DNA of 64,000 nucleotides from Colias croceus (GCF_905220415.1 NC_059556.1:6522501-6586500), one strand, 5' to 3'. Numbered from the stretch's first letter, positions 24,171 to 37,676 are shown. Notes: generated by a model from the letters alone, not told the origin. Translations and numbers: made by a program.

Positions 24171-26894
24171 GCCTGTGTAAAAACTTCGGGACGGATCGCT
24201 ATGCGGTTTCTTATCAAACATACGTTCTCAAACGTGTTGCGATATAATTTTAAGGAGACTAGTTGATTGTTTGTCTATATGTGGATATTAATTCACATCA
24301 CTGCAACTGGGGAGTGCACAGACACAGAATAAAGTAAATATCAATGTGTAGTTTGAGTGAAACGCATGTATGAGAATTTTTACGATGTAGTTATGATAAT
24401 TTTGAGTAAAATATTTTATCCGTGCAGCTGTTAATAACTAAGTACTTACATACGCTCCACTTAATTTGATTATTTAAATAACAAATTAACTATATACCTA
24501 TTAGATGTCTCCATCATTAAAAAATGCATACTTTATACTGAACATTTTCGCGTGTTGATTGCAGGTACATAATAATTATGGTAATTTTTTAAATCTTCGG
24601 CAGGTGCGTTTGATGGAGTGATAAACGCAAGGGACAAGATCGCAATTTAATTTGACCACTGCCTCCGGTTTAACAATAATATGGTAGTTGTTTTGATTAT
24701 GTGTTTTATTCGTCTTTCAATTACCTACTTGTTGGCTTTGCCATTTTATTTTTATTTTAATGTGGTAAAATTAATGCTAATAATAAGACAGTACCTACCT
24801 ACCTACATCATTGATGAATTTAATATCTATTGCAGGGGCGGCAGGGATCTTAGGAATAATAATATGTTTAATTTATTTATTAACTTTTTGTACGGAGGAA
24901 TGATAATTATCGCAATTTAATTCTTTAATTCAATAAAATTCCTTACTTGTTTACAATAGGTATATCATGAACTGTTTCAAGGTAAATATTTAATTCAGTT
25001 CACATTGAATTTAAGACTACCAGCCTCTTATTTATCTACCTTTTTAATTAAGGATTAATGATTGTTATGTAGGTAGAATATTTAATATTTTTTATTAGGA
25101 AACTGGAAAAAAAAAACTAGTGAAGTAGGTAGGTAGGTAGGTACTGTGGGTAGGTAGCATTTTTAATTAATTCCAAAAAGTTTCAGATTGTAGGTAAGGT
25201 ACCTAGGTGCTTACGGTCGCGGTCGTTACGAAATTTATCTCAGCTATAGTACCTAGGTAGATACCTAATTGTATTTTTTAATAGAGCTAGATTATTATTT
25301 TTTTACAATGAAGCGGCAAAAAGTGAGTTGTTTAGTTTTATATAGTTTCTAGGTACGTAGGTAATTAAAAATATTTTTGAGGAAACTTACAAGTTTTTTG
25401 TTATTGTAACATCTTCATTAAACACAAGTTAGGTAGGTAGGTACATAATTCATTTTTGAGTTTAATAACTTGACCATTATTATTTTTTGTATATTGAAGT
25501 TTTTCGATGAAAATTTAGTAATTGTAGGTAGGTACACTAAGATGTACTTTTTCTACGTACGTATATAATTATATATTATTTCTATGTATATATATATATA
25601 TATATATATTTATATTTTTATACGTTTTTCGTTTTTTCCCATGTGTGTTTTTTGAGATATGATTTTTCATCCTCTACTAAGCAAGCATGTTTTTTGTATG
25701 CATCTCGAGTGTGCCAAAATGTTTACCGGCAGACTCCATTGCGATTCTAATCTATATAATCGCAGTCTAGTTTTATTGGTTGTCAAAACCACGCCCCACT
25801 ATGACGTATTGTAAGTTTGTACGACCTGCGACGTTGGTACATGTTTTATATTACTGTAGTTCATAAAAGAGGCTAATGAACTATTCCCGTTCAGGTGTGC
25901 GCATTTGGTACCATGGATGTTCATATGCCTATTCGGTTATTTGATGTGACAAATGCAAGAGTCGAACGCTGAGAGGATTTCTTATATGTGGTGGCCACGG
26001 TAAAGTTACGTTTTATTATTGTTGGATGTATTAGTAATGACTAAGTACATATCTAGGTAATACATAGTTGTAGCGATTTCTTGCAAACCAAAAGTTGTTA
26101 GAAATTCTGAATTGGATTTAGTTGTTCAAATTGTTATACCTACCTAGGTAGGTAGGTATGGCATGGCATTCAAATTTCATTGGCTTTATAAATATTAAAT
26201 ATTATAAAATTTTAAAGGATTTGAATTTAAATGCTATTTTATTGTTATTTAAAATTTTCCTACTTACGTAAGTAAGTAGGGAAATTTTAAGTAGGGAAAA
26301 TAGGTAAGTACCTATGTTAATATTTTAAAATTAATAAATGATCACTTCAAACCCCTTTAAAAGCTCTACAACAATTTTTATTCATTCAATGGCCAAAAAA
26401 GCTTTTCGTTAATCTTTTCAAATTCACGAACAATATCAATGAAAACAAAAATTATTCAAAAACTATTCAAAAACTATTCAAAAATATTTCATTCAACATT
26501 TTCGACGTTATTTTAATGATTTCGACGCAATTCAAAAACTATGCGTTTTCAAATGCTCACAACCAGTTTTGTACATTGACATTAATTAAAATACGTATTT
26601 ACCGCTAAATGAACGTTATTTACGATTGACACGGAATAGGTATATTCAGCTTGCAATTAAACAGGTAAAACATCATTGTAATGTAATAAAGCTAGTTTTA
26701 ATTTTTACACCGCGCCTAGTTTTTGGGGTTCGTTCACCTGTAATGACTTCATGACTTCATATTTATTTGTAACTAGCTTTTAGCCCGGTTTTCCTCGTTA
26801 ATTATGTTGTATCGCTAAACTTTTCTAGGTATATGAATAAATTTATTGCTTAACTCACCCTCATTTTATTTTGTTGTCGCAACAATAGGCTTTA
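24171..26894. other. Gene-free stretch with many TAGG/CCTA tracts
   Basis: AT-rich DNA upstream of Delta. From about 24.79 to 26.32 kb short (TAGG)n or (CCTA)n runs recur on both strands, for example 24796-24806, 25126-25142, 25430-25443 and 26138-26158. A (TA)n run lies at about 25588-25608. An imperfect palindrome around CTACTTACGTAAGTAAGTAG lies at about 26252-26290. A degraded ACTAGC Helitron-like 3' end may lie at 26772 (minus). No coding exon is recognisable. Confidence 0.7.
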
Positions 26895-27084
26895 TCTATA
26901 TACTAATATTATAAAGCTGAATAGTTTGTTTGTTTGTTTGAACACGCTAATCTCAGAAACTACTGGTCCGATTTGAAAAATTCTTTCGGTGTTAGATAGC
27001 CCATTTGTCGAGGAAGGCTTAATATAATATCATCACGCTAAGACCAACAGGAGCGGAGCCACGCGGGTAAAACCGCGGAGCGGT
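26895..27084 (+). mobile_element. Helitron-like non-autonomous element, family A, 3'-truncated
   Basis: Begins A|TCTATATACTAATATTATAA and carries the family A core seen six times in this window. The core parts are AAAGCTGAA-AGTTTGTTTG, AACTACTGGTCCGATTTGAA, a GTTAGATAGCCCAT block and GACCAACAGGAGCGGAG. The 3' hairpin GCGGG-TAAAA-CCGC is present, but the sequence diverges before the terminal CTAG. Confidence 0.75.
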
Positions 27085-30000
27085 TATATAATTTATCTAG
27101 GTATATTTAGCTAACACTTACTTCACACATACAAATATTGTAGTAAATAATTGACATAAAAATCCTATATTTTAAGTAAGTATACGATATTTTATCAAAA
27201 TATACCTACACAATAATTTCGCATATTTTCTCTAACATACCTAGGAACCTACATGAAATCAACATCGTGACATGAAATTTATTCATAAGACATTGGTAAG
27301 CAAATTAAAATTATTACGTAGTATACGAAACAGACGGACAGAGCTACTTTCTCATTTATAATGTTGGTATTAATATCTGTAGACTCATTATTGAAATTTA
27401 TTACGAACACGTATAAATTGCCTAAGATTTCCATATAAGTAATCAAACAATTACATTAATTATAAATATTTTATATAATCATGTTTGATTGGCAAAACCT
27501 ATTTATATGTACCTAGCTATAAAACATAAATATTTATTTTATGTAAACGTAACTTAAGTTTTCACTTTTCAGGCCAGTCTAATGTTGGTAGTTGGTACTT
27601 CTTTTACAAATGTGACATGTGTACCATTATCTCTAAAAGACTACTTAAATCTTTTCTTACCAACAATCTAATCGAGAAATTTCACACCTTTTTAATTTAT
27701 GTACAAATGATAAAATCTCCAGTCTTTCTCAAGTAGATTTAATTCAATTAACATTATAATTTTGCGTGGCAAACAACACTGATTACAGAACAAAGAATAC
27801 AGCCACGCCTTCGCCCACCCTCGCATTAAGTGTCCCTGACACAGTACGAGATATTCTAATTGTATAATAGTTTAATTATTTCATTATTGTACAATGCTTG
27901 GTAAAAAATATGCGAAACGCATCTTGTTAAGGTAAGAAGTGATGTAGGAATTAATGTTTTAAGTTTTATTATGAAAGTGAGTACCTATGTACTTATAATT
28001 TTATGTAAACACAAGAGAGCTGACAGTTAGGTATGCATTTTTTTTTTGTTTAATATAAGTACATAGGAAGATTGTTGTATAATACATGTATGTTTGTCAC
28101 TTTTACGCTATAATTTTCATAATAAAAATTATAATTAAACCATGTTCAAAATTATTAGATAAATTATTGTATCTTTGGAAATCTATATTATGAGTATTTA
28201 AAAATAGTGTTATGATAATTAAAAATTTAATAACATCTATAAAACATAAAGTAAAAATATATATACCTACCTAAGTATCCGTTTTCCGTTTTATCCTACT
28301 TTTAAATTTTATAATATATATATATCAATCACGCCTGTCTATACTTAATTCTGATTGAAACAATAAATAATAAATAATTTTAGCGAGATCCATTCATAGA
28401 TTTCTAATTAATTTTTTTATTAAAAACCGCTAATTAAAATTTTCGTTAAGGTTCGGTTTCCGTTCTATAAAAACCCAGTTGCATTTGAAAATAATCTATT
28501 TGATTGAATTGTTGAAAAGCGTTTCATAATATATTACTTTAACCCAGTTATTACATTGTTAAGAAATACCTACTGCATGTATCACGAATGAAAAATGTAC
28601 AAAATTTATACGTTCGCAGCTAAAAAAGATTGGAGGACCGGAATCGTAAAGAACTTCCGTTAAAATAAATAATTTTGTGGATACTTGAACACAGGTTATA
28701 AATTATAATATACTAAATGACTTTAATCATTTTTTTTATTTATTATAGGTATTTTACCATATCTATAGTCATTCAAATTACGTTTTTAGACACTAATAAA
28801 TTATGTAGAAGCATAATTTGATAGCCATCTTCAATTCATTTATTTTAACATCTTCTATTTATTTATTTACACACTTTAACTGAATAATTTAATTTCAAAC
28901 AACACGGTTGAAATATTTACAAGAACATACCTAGATTGCAAATAGATGCTAGATAGAAATCTCGAGTGTGGTATGTACTTATTTAGGTAACTTCGTTTTC
29001 TGTATTTACCCAAGTTGTTATAATCTTAGGTTATAATATATTGGTATGATTGTTTTATCTGTGGGTACTTATGGGCGACGTGGAGCACTTACCACCAGGT
29101 GACGCGTCTGCTCTGTTGCCTCCTATTGCATAAAAAAATATAAGTTTCGTTTAATAGATGTATCAAAAATATATTAAACATGAAGGTAGAATAGTAATAG
29201 AAATGTAGACAGTAAAAAAGTTTAAATGTTTATATTTTTATGTACGGTCTAACGATCCACATATCAATAAGTACCTAATACTTTTATAAATTATAAACTT
29301 CATAGATTGACCATCAGATCAGTATTATTTTTATGATGTTTTAAATGAAAATCCAATTCTTAACAGCATGAAAATAGACAATGCACATAATCTCAAAATT
29401 AATATACGCAAGTTATTTCCCCGCGTATCAACAATCCAATGATTAACACCAAACATTATTGTACTCCTACACGATTGCATTAGAACGCATTGCACAATGG
29501 TTTAACTAAATATATTCTATTTTGAATATGTACTGAGATGTGATAATACAATTTAAGTAATTGTTTACGAGGCTAAATATTTGTAATCACACTTTCTAGC
29601 TAACACGATACATTTTCTTGAATTTCGTTAAAATTGAGTAAAAGAGAACGTCCGCGTCGTGTGGCGTAATTTTTTGTGTAATTGTTCTTTAGTTATATTT
29701 TTGCTTATGAAACTGGTATGTGTTTAAATTCCTTGCTTTACTTATTAAATTGTTATAAGCCGCTAGAGAACACATTGATCTTGAAATTATTTACAAATTT
29801 GCATCTAAAACGTTACTTTAGAAATAATTATATTAAAAGCTGCTGAAATATAAGCTATTAGATTAGTATTCTATCTGAACTCTGAAGTATCATTATTAAT
29901 TAGTCAGATGATGATTAAAAAAATGGTTTTAATTAGTCTGAACTAACCTAAGTATGAAATGGGATGATTATAGAGAATGTTTTTCAAGATATCGTAAAAT

Positions 30001-31936
30001 TTACGCTGCAGTTAGACAATATTTTCATACTTATATTATTTCTATATTTTACTTCCTTGAAATTTTGTGTACTATAACGATAAATTCGTAACTATTTCCA
30101 TTTAATCTTCTAATAAAATCAACTGCGTTTTTCCCGTGTGAACGCACATCGCAATCATTATAATATTATTAGGAGAAATAGGAATGTTATTAATCTTTAT
30201 AGGTTTACCGACGATTGATATCCTGAAATTGCTAGGAATGAAGTGTCATACGGGAAATAGGTACAAGCGTATATTTTGCAATATCGAATATTTTATACCA
30301 GTAATAAAGCGCAAATAGTTATCGGATTTCTAATTCAAACACCGCTTGCAGTACTGCATTCCGTGAAGACGAGGTGATATTCTATTAAATAATTATCCGG
30401 TTTTCAATTATTTTATTATACGAATGTATGTGTTTTGGAACAGTAAGGATCTTAGGTAACTGTTACATAACTGGTTTGGTGTATCAGGTTAGCATTAGAC
30501 GAGAATTTGCAATTAGATGGTTATGTCGGTAATAAAAGATGAAAATCTATAATCTGATGGGACCTTATATAAGTATTGGTATATACTTTGAACCTTATAA
30601 GGGATTGCGGTGATTGCGGCGGAAAAGAAAGGATATTAAATAGTGGCTTTCGAATTTGGTACTAAATTTAGGAGTTCATATTTATTATAGCCCTGTCACC
30701 CTTAAATATAAGTATTTTGCGTATATATTTGCTTATTTCAGTAATTAGGGAAAATTGTATATTCACGTTTAAGTGATGGTGACACGAAACCGCTTAGAAA
30801 GCACGACCCAGGGTCGTTTCGGAAAAGCGTCGGCACTTTCGCATTATTTACTTATGTTTTAAATCTATGTATTATAGCTTTCCAAATGACACTAGTTACA
30901 ATACAATTTGATAATTAATGGCCTGATAAGAAAATGCTATAATATATCATGTTGTATTTAACTGAGATTTAAAACTAATTCATTGTTTTGTTTCTTCAAT
31001 TCCAATCTAGCTTGATCATTTATTCATGTCTATAATATAAAGAGGAATGTGGTCCATTCATAAATACTTACCGTACAGAATAAATTTTCAATGGTGAATG
31101 GAATTCGAATGAAAGTAAAATTAACAAAGTAATAATTGTTATCGAATTATCCCATAAAAAGTTACAATCGGGTAAGTGACCATTTCGACACTACCTTAAT
31201 TAATTGTCGATTGTAATAAAATTGGATTTGCATTTTACATTTTATGTGACATTTTAATTTGGTCGGATAATATTGATTTTAATTACAACTTTATAGCTAT
31301 ACGGTATACATTGTTTTGTTAATAATGAATTATAATTACTAAATTTTGATAAAATAATTAAACAAGAGTGTAAAATAAAATAATTGTATCTATCCTCATC
31401 TCGTCTATAATATTGGTAGACTATATATAGCAACACTCAATAAAAAAAAAACAGACGTCAAAAAAGTCTTGAAACCACGGAAATAGCGGGTTAACAGAGG
31501 TCATAAAATCGGATTATTATAACAAGCGACGGGTTATATTGTTATTCCATAATTACTGGAGTGTGTTATGTGAAATAGTTTGTAAAGTTTGTGACGAATC
31601 GGCGATCGTTAGCGATGACCACGGTTTGATGTTGTAAGTGTGACTGATAAACAGTGGACACACTAGGTGATTTTGTATTTGAAAGTGTATTTTCTATAGG
31701 TGTATTTTTTGTAGTGTATCTCAATGTCAGCCAGATTTTATATAGTTATCCTTCCTGCTAGACCGTATAATATTATATGCCTCTGAAGGTATTTAGAGGA
31801 TACTCATTAGGCGGGTCCACACAGAGCTAGCAGCCTCGTGAAGAAATTGAAGCGCGAAGCAGTTCGGTCAGTGTGTACCAGGCTCATAGATATTTGACAT
31901 TTGGCAGGAGTAGGCTGGCAGTATAAGTAGTTATAA
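27085..31936. other. Gene-free AT-rich intergenic DNA
   Basis: Apart from the LINE tail at 29045-29147 and a small repeat-like patch at about 31807-31876, I see nothing coding or clearly structured. Confidence 0.7.
29045..29147 (+). mobile_element. 3' end of a non-LTR retrotransposon with A-rich tail
   Basis: GGGCGACGTGGAGCACTTAC, CACCAGGTGACGCGTCTG and CTCTGTTGCCTCCTATTGCA are followed by TAAAAAAA. This matches the widespread lepidopteran tail of the form ACTTACCATCAGG...TTTGCC...TAAAAAA. 5'-truncated to about 100 bases. Confidence 0.55.
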
Positions 31937-32150
31937 AAAGTGTGAAGTCCCATGTTCCCTAGTGGGGTAAGGGGCAGATGCATTATACATCTGTTTCACT
32001 GATCGATTTTCTTTAGGGACAAGTAGGTGATCAGCCTTCTGTGTCCTACCAGACCGAGACATTTTTTTTCTTCGTCTCCACCGGGAATCGAACCCAGGAC
32101 CCCTCGGTATTACGCTCACGCGTCAACCACTGTACCAAGGAGGCGGTCAA
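31937..32150 (-). mobile_element. tRNA-derived SINE
   Basis: On the minus strand the head resembles a tRNA. It has an A box-like TGGTACAGTGG (32127-32137) and a canonical B box GGTTCGATTCC (32084-32094), at a spacing suitable for RNA polymerase III. A SINE body follows, including CTACTTGTCCCTAAAG and CTTACCCCACTAGGG. I could not define a poly-A tail or target duplication with confidence. The head is followed by a partial duplication of AGGCGGT at 32142-32160. Confidence 0.72.
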
Positions 32151-32160
32151 AGAGGCGGTT

Positions 32161-32183
32161 GACAATAAGTAGTACTTATTGTC
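32161..32183. repeat. Perfect palindrome beside the SINE head
   Basis: GACAATAAGTA, single G, TACTTATTGTC, lying just beyond the 5' head of the minus-strand SINE. Confidence 0.9.
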
Positions 32184-33200
32184 AAATGAGTAAGGAGGAA
32201 AACTGACCGGATATGATACCCAGGACCAGCTCTAATATGTCTCAGAGGTATTAAGACTAGCACCAATAGGTTTACATATTTAAAGGAAACAAACTTATAA
32301 TCAAGGGATTTATTTGTATGCAAATTATACTAATGGCATGACTTTTGCTAATTCTTAAAAAGTGATAAAATTTTCATCGAATCTAATTAACTAATGAGTT
32401 TTTAAATTTGAATGCATTAATGCGCAATGGATACACTTGTTAATCTTTTTACTTTTAGCTTATTATTTAAAACAATACCTGATTAATTATTATTAAGAAT
32501 ACATTATATTATTCATAAATAAATAACTTTTTTTTAATAAATTATTTCTTTACATTCGAAGAGAACAGAATGATGATCAAATATTCGTATTTAGTCTTGT
32601 CAGTTCTGCTTGTATGTACTCTTTCAACTCAAAAAGTCCCCGTGTAGTTACAAACGTCACGGCATAATTTTGTATAAGAGAGCATTGGTTCGCGTGCTAT
32701 CGACAGACAGACATATGCCACGCATATTAAATATAACATAGCAATAATAGACTAATTGGAACGTGCGCTACATACAACGAACTACGATACCTGGTACACA
32801 TTGAAAAGTTAAAAAATGGACACGTCTCAAACGATTTCGACCACCTTTCATTATGTGTAGAAATACTCTATAAATACTGTAAAATGTTGTAAAGCGAAAG
32901 ATCAGTAATTGTGAAAATAGATAAGAAATGCGGAATGCACCATATCAAAAGAAGAACAATCATCTTCCTTGTTTCATGTACATGATAATTACTTAAATTA
33001 TATTTTATACAATCTATATAAATATATGTATTAGGTAGTCAGTAGATACGGTCATAATCCTGGTATAGTCCGTATATGTAAGGTAACATTTACTGGAAAT
33101 ACATACATTAATTATCTGTAGGTAATTTTTTACTACTAGGTACTTTTTTATTAATCTGAACAGATCTGAACAGACTTTATTCCATTATTGTTAACCTACC

Positions 33201-33226
33201 TTCAACCTTTGTTGTTAAAGGTTGAA
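33201..33226. repeat. Perfect hairpin, 10-bp arms, 6-nt loop
   Basis: TTCAACCTTT, GTTGTT, AAAGGTTGAA. Confidence 0.88.
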
Positions 33227-33756
33227 CAATAAAATAATAATTAATCCGTAAATTAACACCCTAAATATTTAACAGACGTATATATTTTTCATAAAACACA
33301 CAGGAATCCAACACATGGCAATCCCATAGAAATCTCTCAAACAATAAGAAATTAATAATGCTTTATATACGGCACTTGTATAATCAGTTAATCAAGTATG
33401 AAGGTGAATAAAATTTTATGACCTGTAGCTTTTTATATAATAAAACGGAATTCAAAGGCATTGCGGCGTAGGCGTTCGACAAGGTATTTATTAATTTTGT
33501 TACTGTGATATTTTTTAAACTTATAATTAACCTTATCTTGACGCAAGGCTGTGGCAATCGAAAATTTTTGCATGACATTTTTGAATTGAACTATTTTGAA
33601 AAGTACAGTGTATTTATGTATAGTAATTTGACACATATCTACCTATCACAAAAATATATCCACATACATACCGCCAACGTAAAGTAGAAATAAGTTATAT
33701 TTATAGTGAAAAATATTAATGAAAAAATAAATAAAAAATGTACCGGTCGAATTGGT

Positions 33757-33800
33757 AACCAACTTCAAAAAAAGGAGAGGTCCTTTTTTTGAAGTCGGTT
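33757..33800. repeat. Hairpin, 20-bp arms with one mismatch, 4-nt loop
   Basis: AACCAACTTCAAAAAAAGGA, loop GAGG, then TCCTTTTTTTGAAGTCGGTT. One arm carries the ACTTCAAAAAAAGG motif common in lepidopteran repeats, here folded back on itself. Confidence 0.9.
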
Positions 33801-34245
33801 ATAAAAACTCTTCGCACGTCGCAAAATTTTACATAAATTTTTCTTCAATCCAATGACGTATGTGTTGAATATTGCCAGTTCGAAAAACGGTTCCCTCTTA
33901 AATATAGATTTACACTGGGCGGGTCACCGGTTAAACATAATTATAATATCTACCATACGTTAACAGGCCTAGCCCGGGGGAAGGCTACTGATTAATATGA
34001 TTTGAGGTTGAATAATAGCTAATTGTTACTTTGTACTGCCGACAGATTCCCTTTCAATCTAATTAATTAATATTGTGCGGCATTTGACGATGGTTAATTG
34101 TGATTCTTTTTGTTAATGGTCATTGTTGACGTTGGGTAATTTGTAATTTTGTTAAGTATAGTTGCATTATGTGTATTTGTGCCTTAACGTAGGGATTAGT
34201 ATAAATTTAACTATAAAGAACGAGTTTACTAATGTTTATGTCTAA

Positions 34246-34455
34246 TCCATACTAATATTATCTATAAATGCGAAAGTAACTCTGTCTGTCTGTCTGTTAC
34301 TCAATCACGCCATAACTATCTACTGAACCAATTTGCATGAAATTTGGTATAGATATATTTTGATACCCGAGAAAGGACATAGGATAGGTTTTATCCCGGA
34401 AATCCCACGGGTTTTTCTTTCTTCTGTGCGGGCGATGCCGCGGGTGGAAAGCTAG
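34246..34455 (+). mobile_element. Helitron-like element, family B
   Basis: A|TCCATACTAATATTATCTAT at the start and GGGTGGAAAGCTAG|T at the end. Internally it has ACTGAACCAATTTGCATGAA and AGGTTTTATCCCGGAAAT. The 3' hairpin is imperfect (GCGGGCGATGCCGC). The GTCTGTCTGTCTG microsatellite lies near the 5' end, as in related copies. Confidence 0.75.
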
Positions 34456-34502
34456 TTAGTAATAAACTAATAAGCTTAGGTAATAAGTATTAATGCTAAC
34501 TA

Positions 34503-34640
34503 TGAATGAATGAATGAATGAAAAATTCTTTATTGTACCTACAACAAATATGATACATTTAATAAACTTTACAATAAATTAATCAATGTACAGTAGGCGG
34601 CCTTATCGCTGGCAGTGATCTCTACCAGGCAGCCCAAAAC
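34503..34640 (-). mobile_element. 3' end of a non-LTR retrotransposon with (TTCA)n tail
   Basis: The minus-strand reading has GGCAGCC-TGGTAGAGATCACTG, then GATAAGGCCGCCTACTGTAC, then GTACAATAAAGAATTTTTC, and ends in repeated TTCA. A polyadenylation-like AATAAA followed by a short tandem repeat is typical of several lepidopteran LINE families. No coding part remains. Confidence 0.6.
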
Positions 34641-35126
34641 TATTATATGAGCACATTGAATTCAAAATTTATTAATTAAGCAATTAAAATATGACATATT
34701 TTGTAATTATAAATATACTTGTTCATTACGTTAATCATTAGTTGAATGAAAAGCCGCCATTACCAATCAAACTAGATCATGTATACCAATAAGAAATATT
34801 ACACTAAAAATCGTGGCTTGCGTAGGTGCGTTGGATTAATTAATAGTAATATATTTTTATTAATATTAAAACTTAATGATGTCGGTTTGTCAAATAATAA
34901 CGATTTATAATGAGTTGTTTATAAATTGATTGATTATAACGACAATTGGACAATATATTTATTGTCTGTGCTTCTTTAAATGCCATTTCATTGTTCTGTT
35001 ATTTATTATACCAAGAAATGTTTTGCAGAATATTTGTGTAGATGCAAACAACGTAACAAAAAATCTTTTAGAGGAGATATTCAAGCATATAATTTATAAA
35101 ATAGTACCTATTGTAGAAAACGAAGC

Positions 35127-35164
35127 GAAGCGAATGCGGGATTGTATTATCCCGCATTCGCTTC
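35127..35164. repeat. Perfect hairpin, 16-bp arms, 6-nt loop
   Basis: GAAGCGAATGCGGGAT, loop TGTATT, ATCCCGCATTCGCTTC, in otherwise AT-rich DNA. It has no U tract or gene context that would make it a terminator. Confidence 0.92.
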
Positions 35165-36526
35165 ATAAAATAATTACTAAATTAATAACTTGGTACTAAT
35201 TAAATTAAACGTTATAAAAATTACGTAAAATAAATTGTTTTTCAATGTGATCAATCTATAACTCCAAGTATATTTGTATGTTTAGAAAACCAGATAATAA
35301 TTATATAGTAAGGTCAAAAGCACATACGATGTATAAGGTTTTCAAAGGAAGTATGAAAGTAGCTATTTCCGCGAAGCCTGTAGATTCAAATCTAAGAGAA
35401 AGTTGCCAATATGGCCGCTATCTGAGGATGCGCTTTTCTATTCATTAGCGTATGATAAATTTAATTATTTGTAGAAATCTTTACGCCTCAGGTATTGAAT
35501 TCAATATATTTTATGTAAATTAAGTATTTTATAAGAATTCATTTATTAAAATAGCGCAAGGTATTTTTATCTGTAAAAATTAACATATTGTTGTTTGTAT
35601 TTTTTTGAATTATTTATTTTTCTTTAATGTCGTGGGAGATTCTTCTTATATTATGGAATTTATATTTGTTAGATTTTAATGTGGAGATAAAGATCGTTCA
35701 ATTTCATAAGAGTAGAGAAACACATTTTTATTTTAAAACATTATGTTCATAAATTGACAAAAAATCTGGCAAAGAGAATTTTGAAAGAAATCATACAAGT
35801 ACCTTAGACTATAACAAAGGTCATTGGCCGTTAATTAAACGCTAAAACCTCACATATGCAGTTAAAAAGAGTATATTACGACACATCATATTCGATACTT
35901 GAACATCATCGATATGCGTATCTTCAAACAACTGTCCAAAAGCTTTTTTAGTTAAGAAAAAATCAATATCCTTACACACAAATTTCAACTCTAATTTTCA
36001 AAGATTTAGATTACTTTTTCTTTGGTGTCCAGCTAAAATGTGATTGCCGAACAGGTGTAGAATGCAACAGGTGATTTTTGACCGCTAATATATTAGCTAC
36101 AGGACCGAAATCGGCGTTCGACATATTGTGCTATGTAAATCAGATTCCGATTACGCAATTATGTGCATTAATTACTGAGAATAAAGGTGAAAATGCTAAG
36201 TACGATTTGTGCGACAGATGGGGTGGGGTTTGTTTTGGTTTATGTAATTCAGTGAACACTGCGACTCGAAATGGTTAGGAATTTATTTCAACAGCCTTCG
36301 GTAATGAGATGGGTTTTAGAGATTGGTACGATTTGTAGATTGCTTTGAGTTCAATTTACCAGAACTGCTTATAATATGGTATTTAACAATAATTATGGAC
36401 ATAATAATATATAAAACCTCGTTTCACGGTTATTTTGCGGCATTCTTCAGATTTCGAATTTGTTATACAAATTTATTTTTTAATTCCATGGGATCTTTCG
36501 AAATTATATCTAGATACTATCTATAT

Positions 36527-36733
36527 TCTATAGTACTAATATATTATTAAGCTGAAGAGTTTGTTTGGTTGTTTGTTTGAACGCGCTAATCTCAAGAAAA
36601 ACTGGTCCGATTTGAAAAATTCTTTCGGAATTAGATAGCCCATTCATCGAGGAAGGCTATAGGCTATATTATATCATCACGCTAAGAATAACAGAAGCGG
36701 AGCTAGGCGGGTGAAACCACGGAGCGCAACTAG
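36527..36733 (+). mobile_element. Helitron-like element, family A
   Basis: Full-length, somewhat diverged copy with the TTTGTTTG run, the ACTGGTCCGATTTGAAAAAT core and the 3' GCGGGTGAAACCAC hairpin (one arm mutated). It ends CTAG followed by T. An extra G interrupts the TTTG run. Confidence 0.78.
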
Positions 36734-37654
36734 TTAGAAATAAACTAGAAGGAGGATTTTTAAATCTAATAGTTTCAAATAGAATACAATATCTGACTTG
36801 AATACCAATTTAAATAATAATATAAACACACATAAAACTATGAGTATCTTTATTTTACCCACGCTATTAAGCATTCCAATTTTCAAAAGTTTCGTAAAAA
36901 ATTGGATATTCCAAATTGTTAAATTGAGTACACCAAAATTGTTTTCCTTTACATTGTGAATTTAGTGTTGCAAATATTTTGCGGCCAATATACAATTTTA
37001 GCGTATAAGGATACCATAAATTTTTATCATAGCCATAATTTAGTTACGGATCCATAGTTCATAATGTTAATGAATTTCGTTTATCTACCTCAAGCACGAT
37101 TCTTGCTAGTTTGCGCGTGCAAAGCCTGTTTAATATCATATAATTAATGTATTCTGAGGATATAATATAAGTGAAGTGTCTTATTTTAAACATACAAATT
37201 GGTATAATGTCATACTGAGTGTGCTATTATTTTAGACACGTTTTTGAAGGTATTCTAATATAATTTAAATATAATCTAAGTACGATGCTTGAACTTTTAA
37301 TTTAACCAAAAACGATTAACTCTTTTTGTATCGACGTGAACAATTTGCGGAAACAATGAGGAAATTAAACATAATTCGGACGATATCGCGGTCATTTTTT
37401 CGTGAGATTTGTATAAATCTTTACAAAAAATATTCTTAATCTTTTCACGTCAAAATTATATTAACAAGGTCGTTGATACTTATTTATTTTAAAACTTGAC
37501 GTCACTGAGTATAAAACAGGCGCATTATTTTTCTAATTAGTTATTATTAAATTTAAAACAACAGATAAAACATTTTTTTCCATTTCAAATTTCGAATGGA
37601 CTTCCCACCAAAATGTATTATTGCTGGCTGACGTTCGATGTTCGATACTCTATA

Positions 37655-37676
37655 ATAGTCTATAGGTATAGACTAT
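37655..37676. repeat. Perfect hairpin in a TAGTCTAT-rich patch
   Basis: ATAGTCTATA, GG, TATAGACTAT. Further partial copies of TAGTCTAT/ATAGACTA follow to about 37704, so the patch may be a decayed cluster of fold-backs. Confidence 0.82.

Larger units (their letters stand above)
32184..36526. other. Gene-free intergenic DNA with hairpins and repeats
   Basis: Contains the hairpins at 33201, 33757 and 35127, the family B Helitron-like unit at 34246 and the LINE tail at 34503. An open frame at 34930-35199 runs through the 35127 hairpin and looks fortuitous. Confidence 0.65.

Noticed and set aside
23445..24221. Several long open frames on both strands in the GC-rich block
   Set aside because: They overlap each other on both strands, use non-ATG starts in part, are Arg/Ala/Pro-rich from base composition, and show no domain. 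The real coding exon here is 23689-23736 on the minus strand.
24796..25560. Interstitial telomere repeat
   Set aside because: Units are TAGG, not the insect TTAGG pentamer, and runs are only a few units long.
32075..32145. A genuine tRNA gene
   Set aside because: Only A- and B-box-like sequence is present. The molecule does not close into an acceptor stem and continues into a SINE body.
35127..35164. Hairpin as a transcription terminator
   Set aside because: There is no gene upstream, no T tract, and this is eukaryotic DNA.
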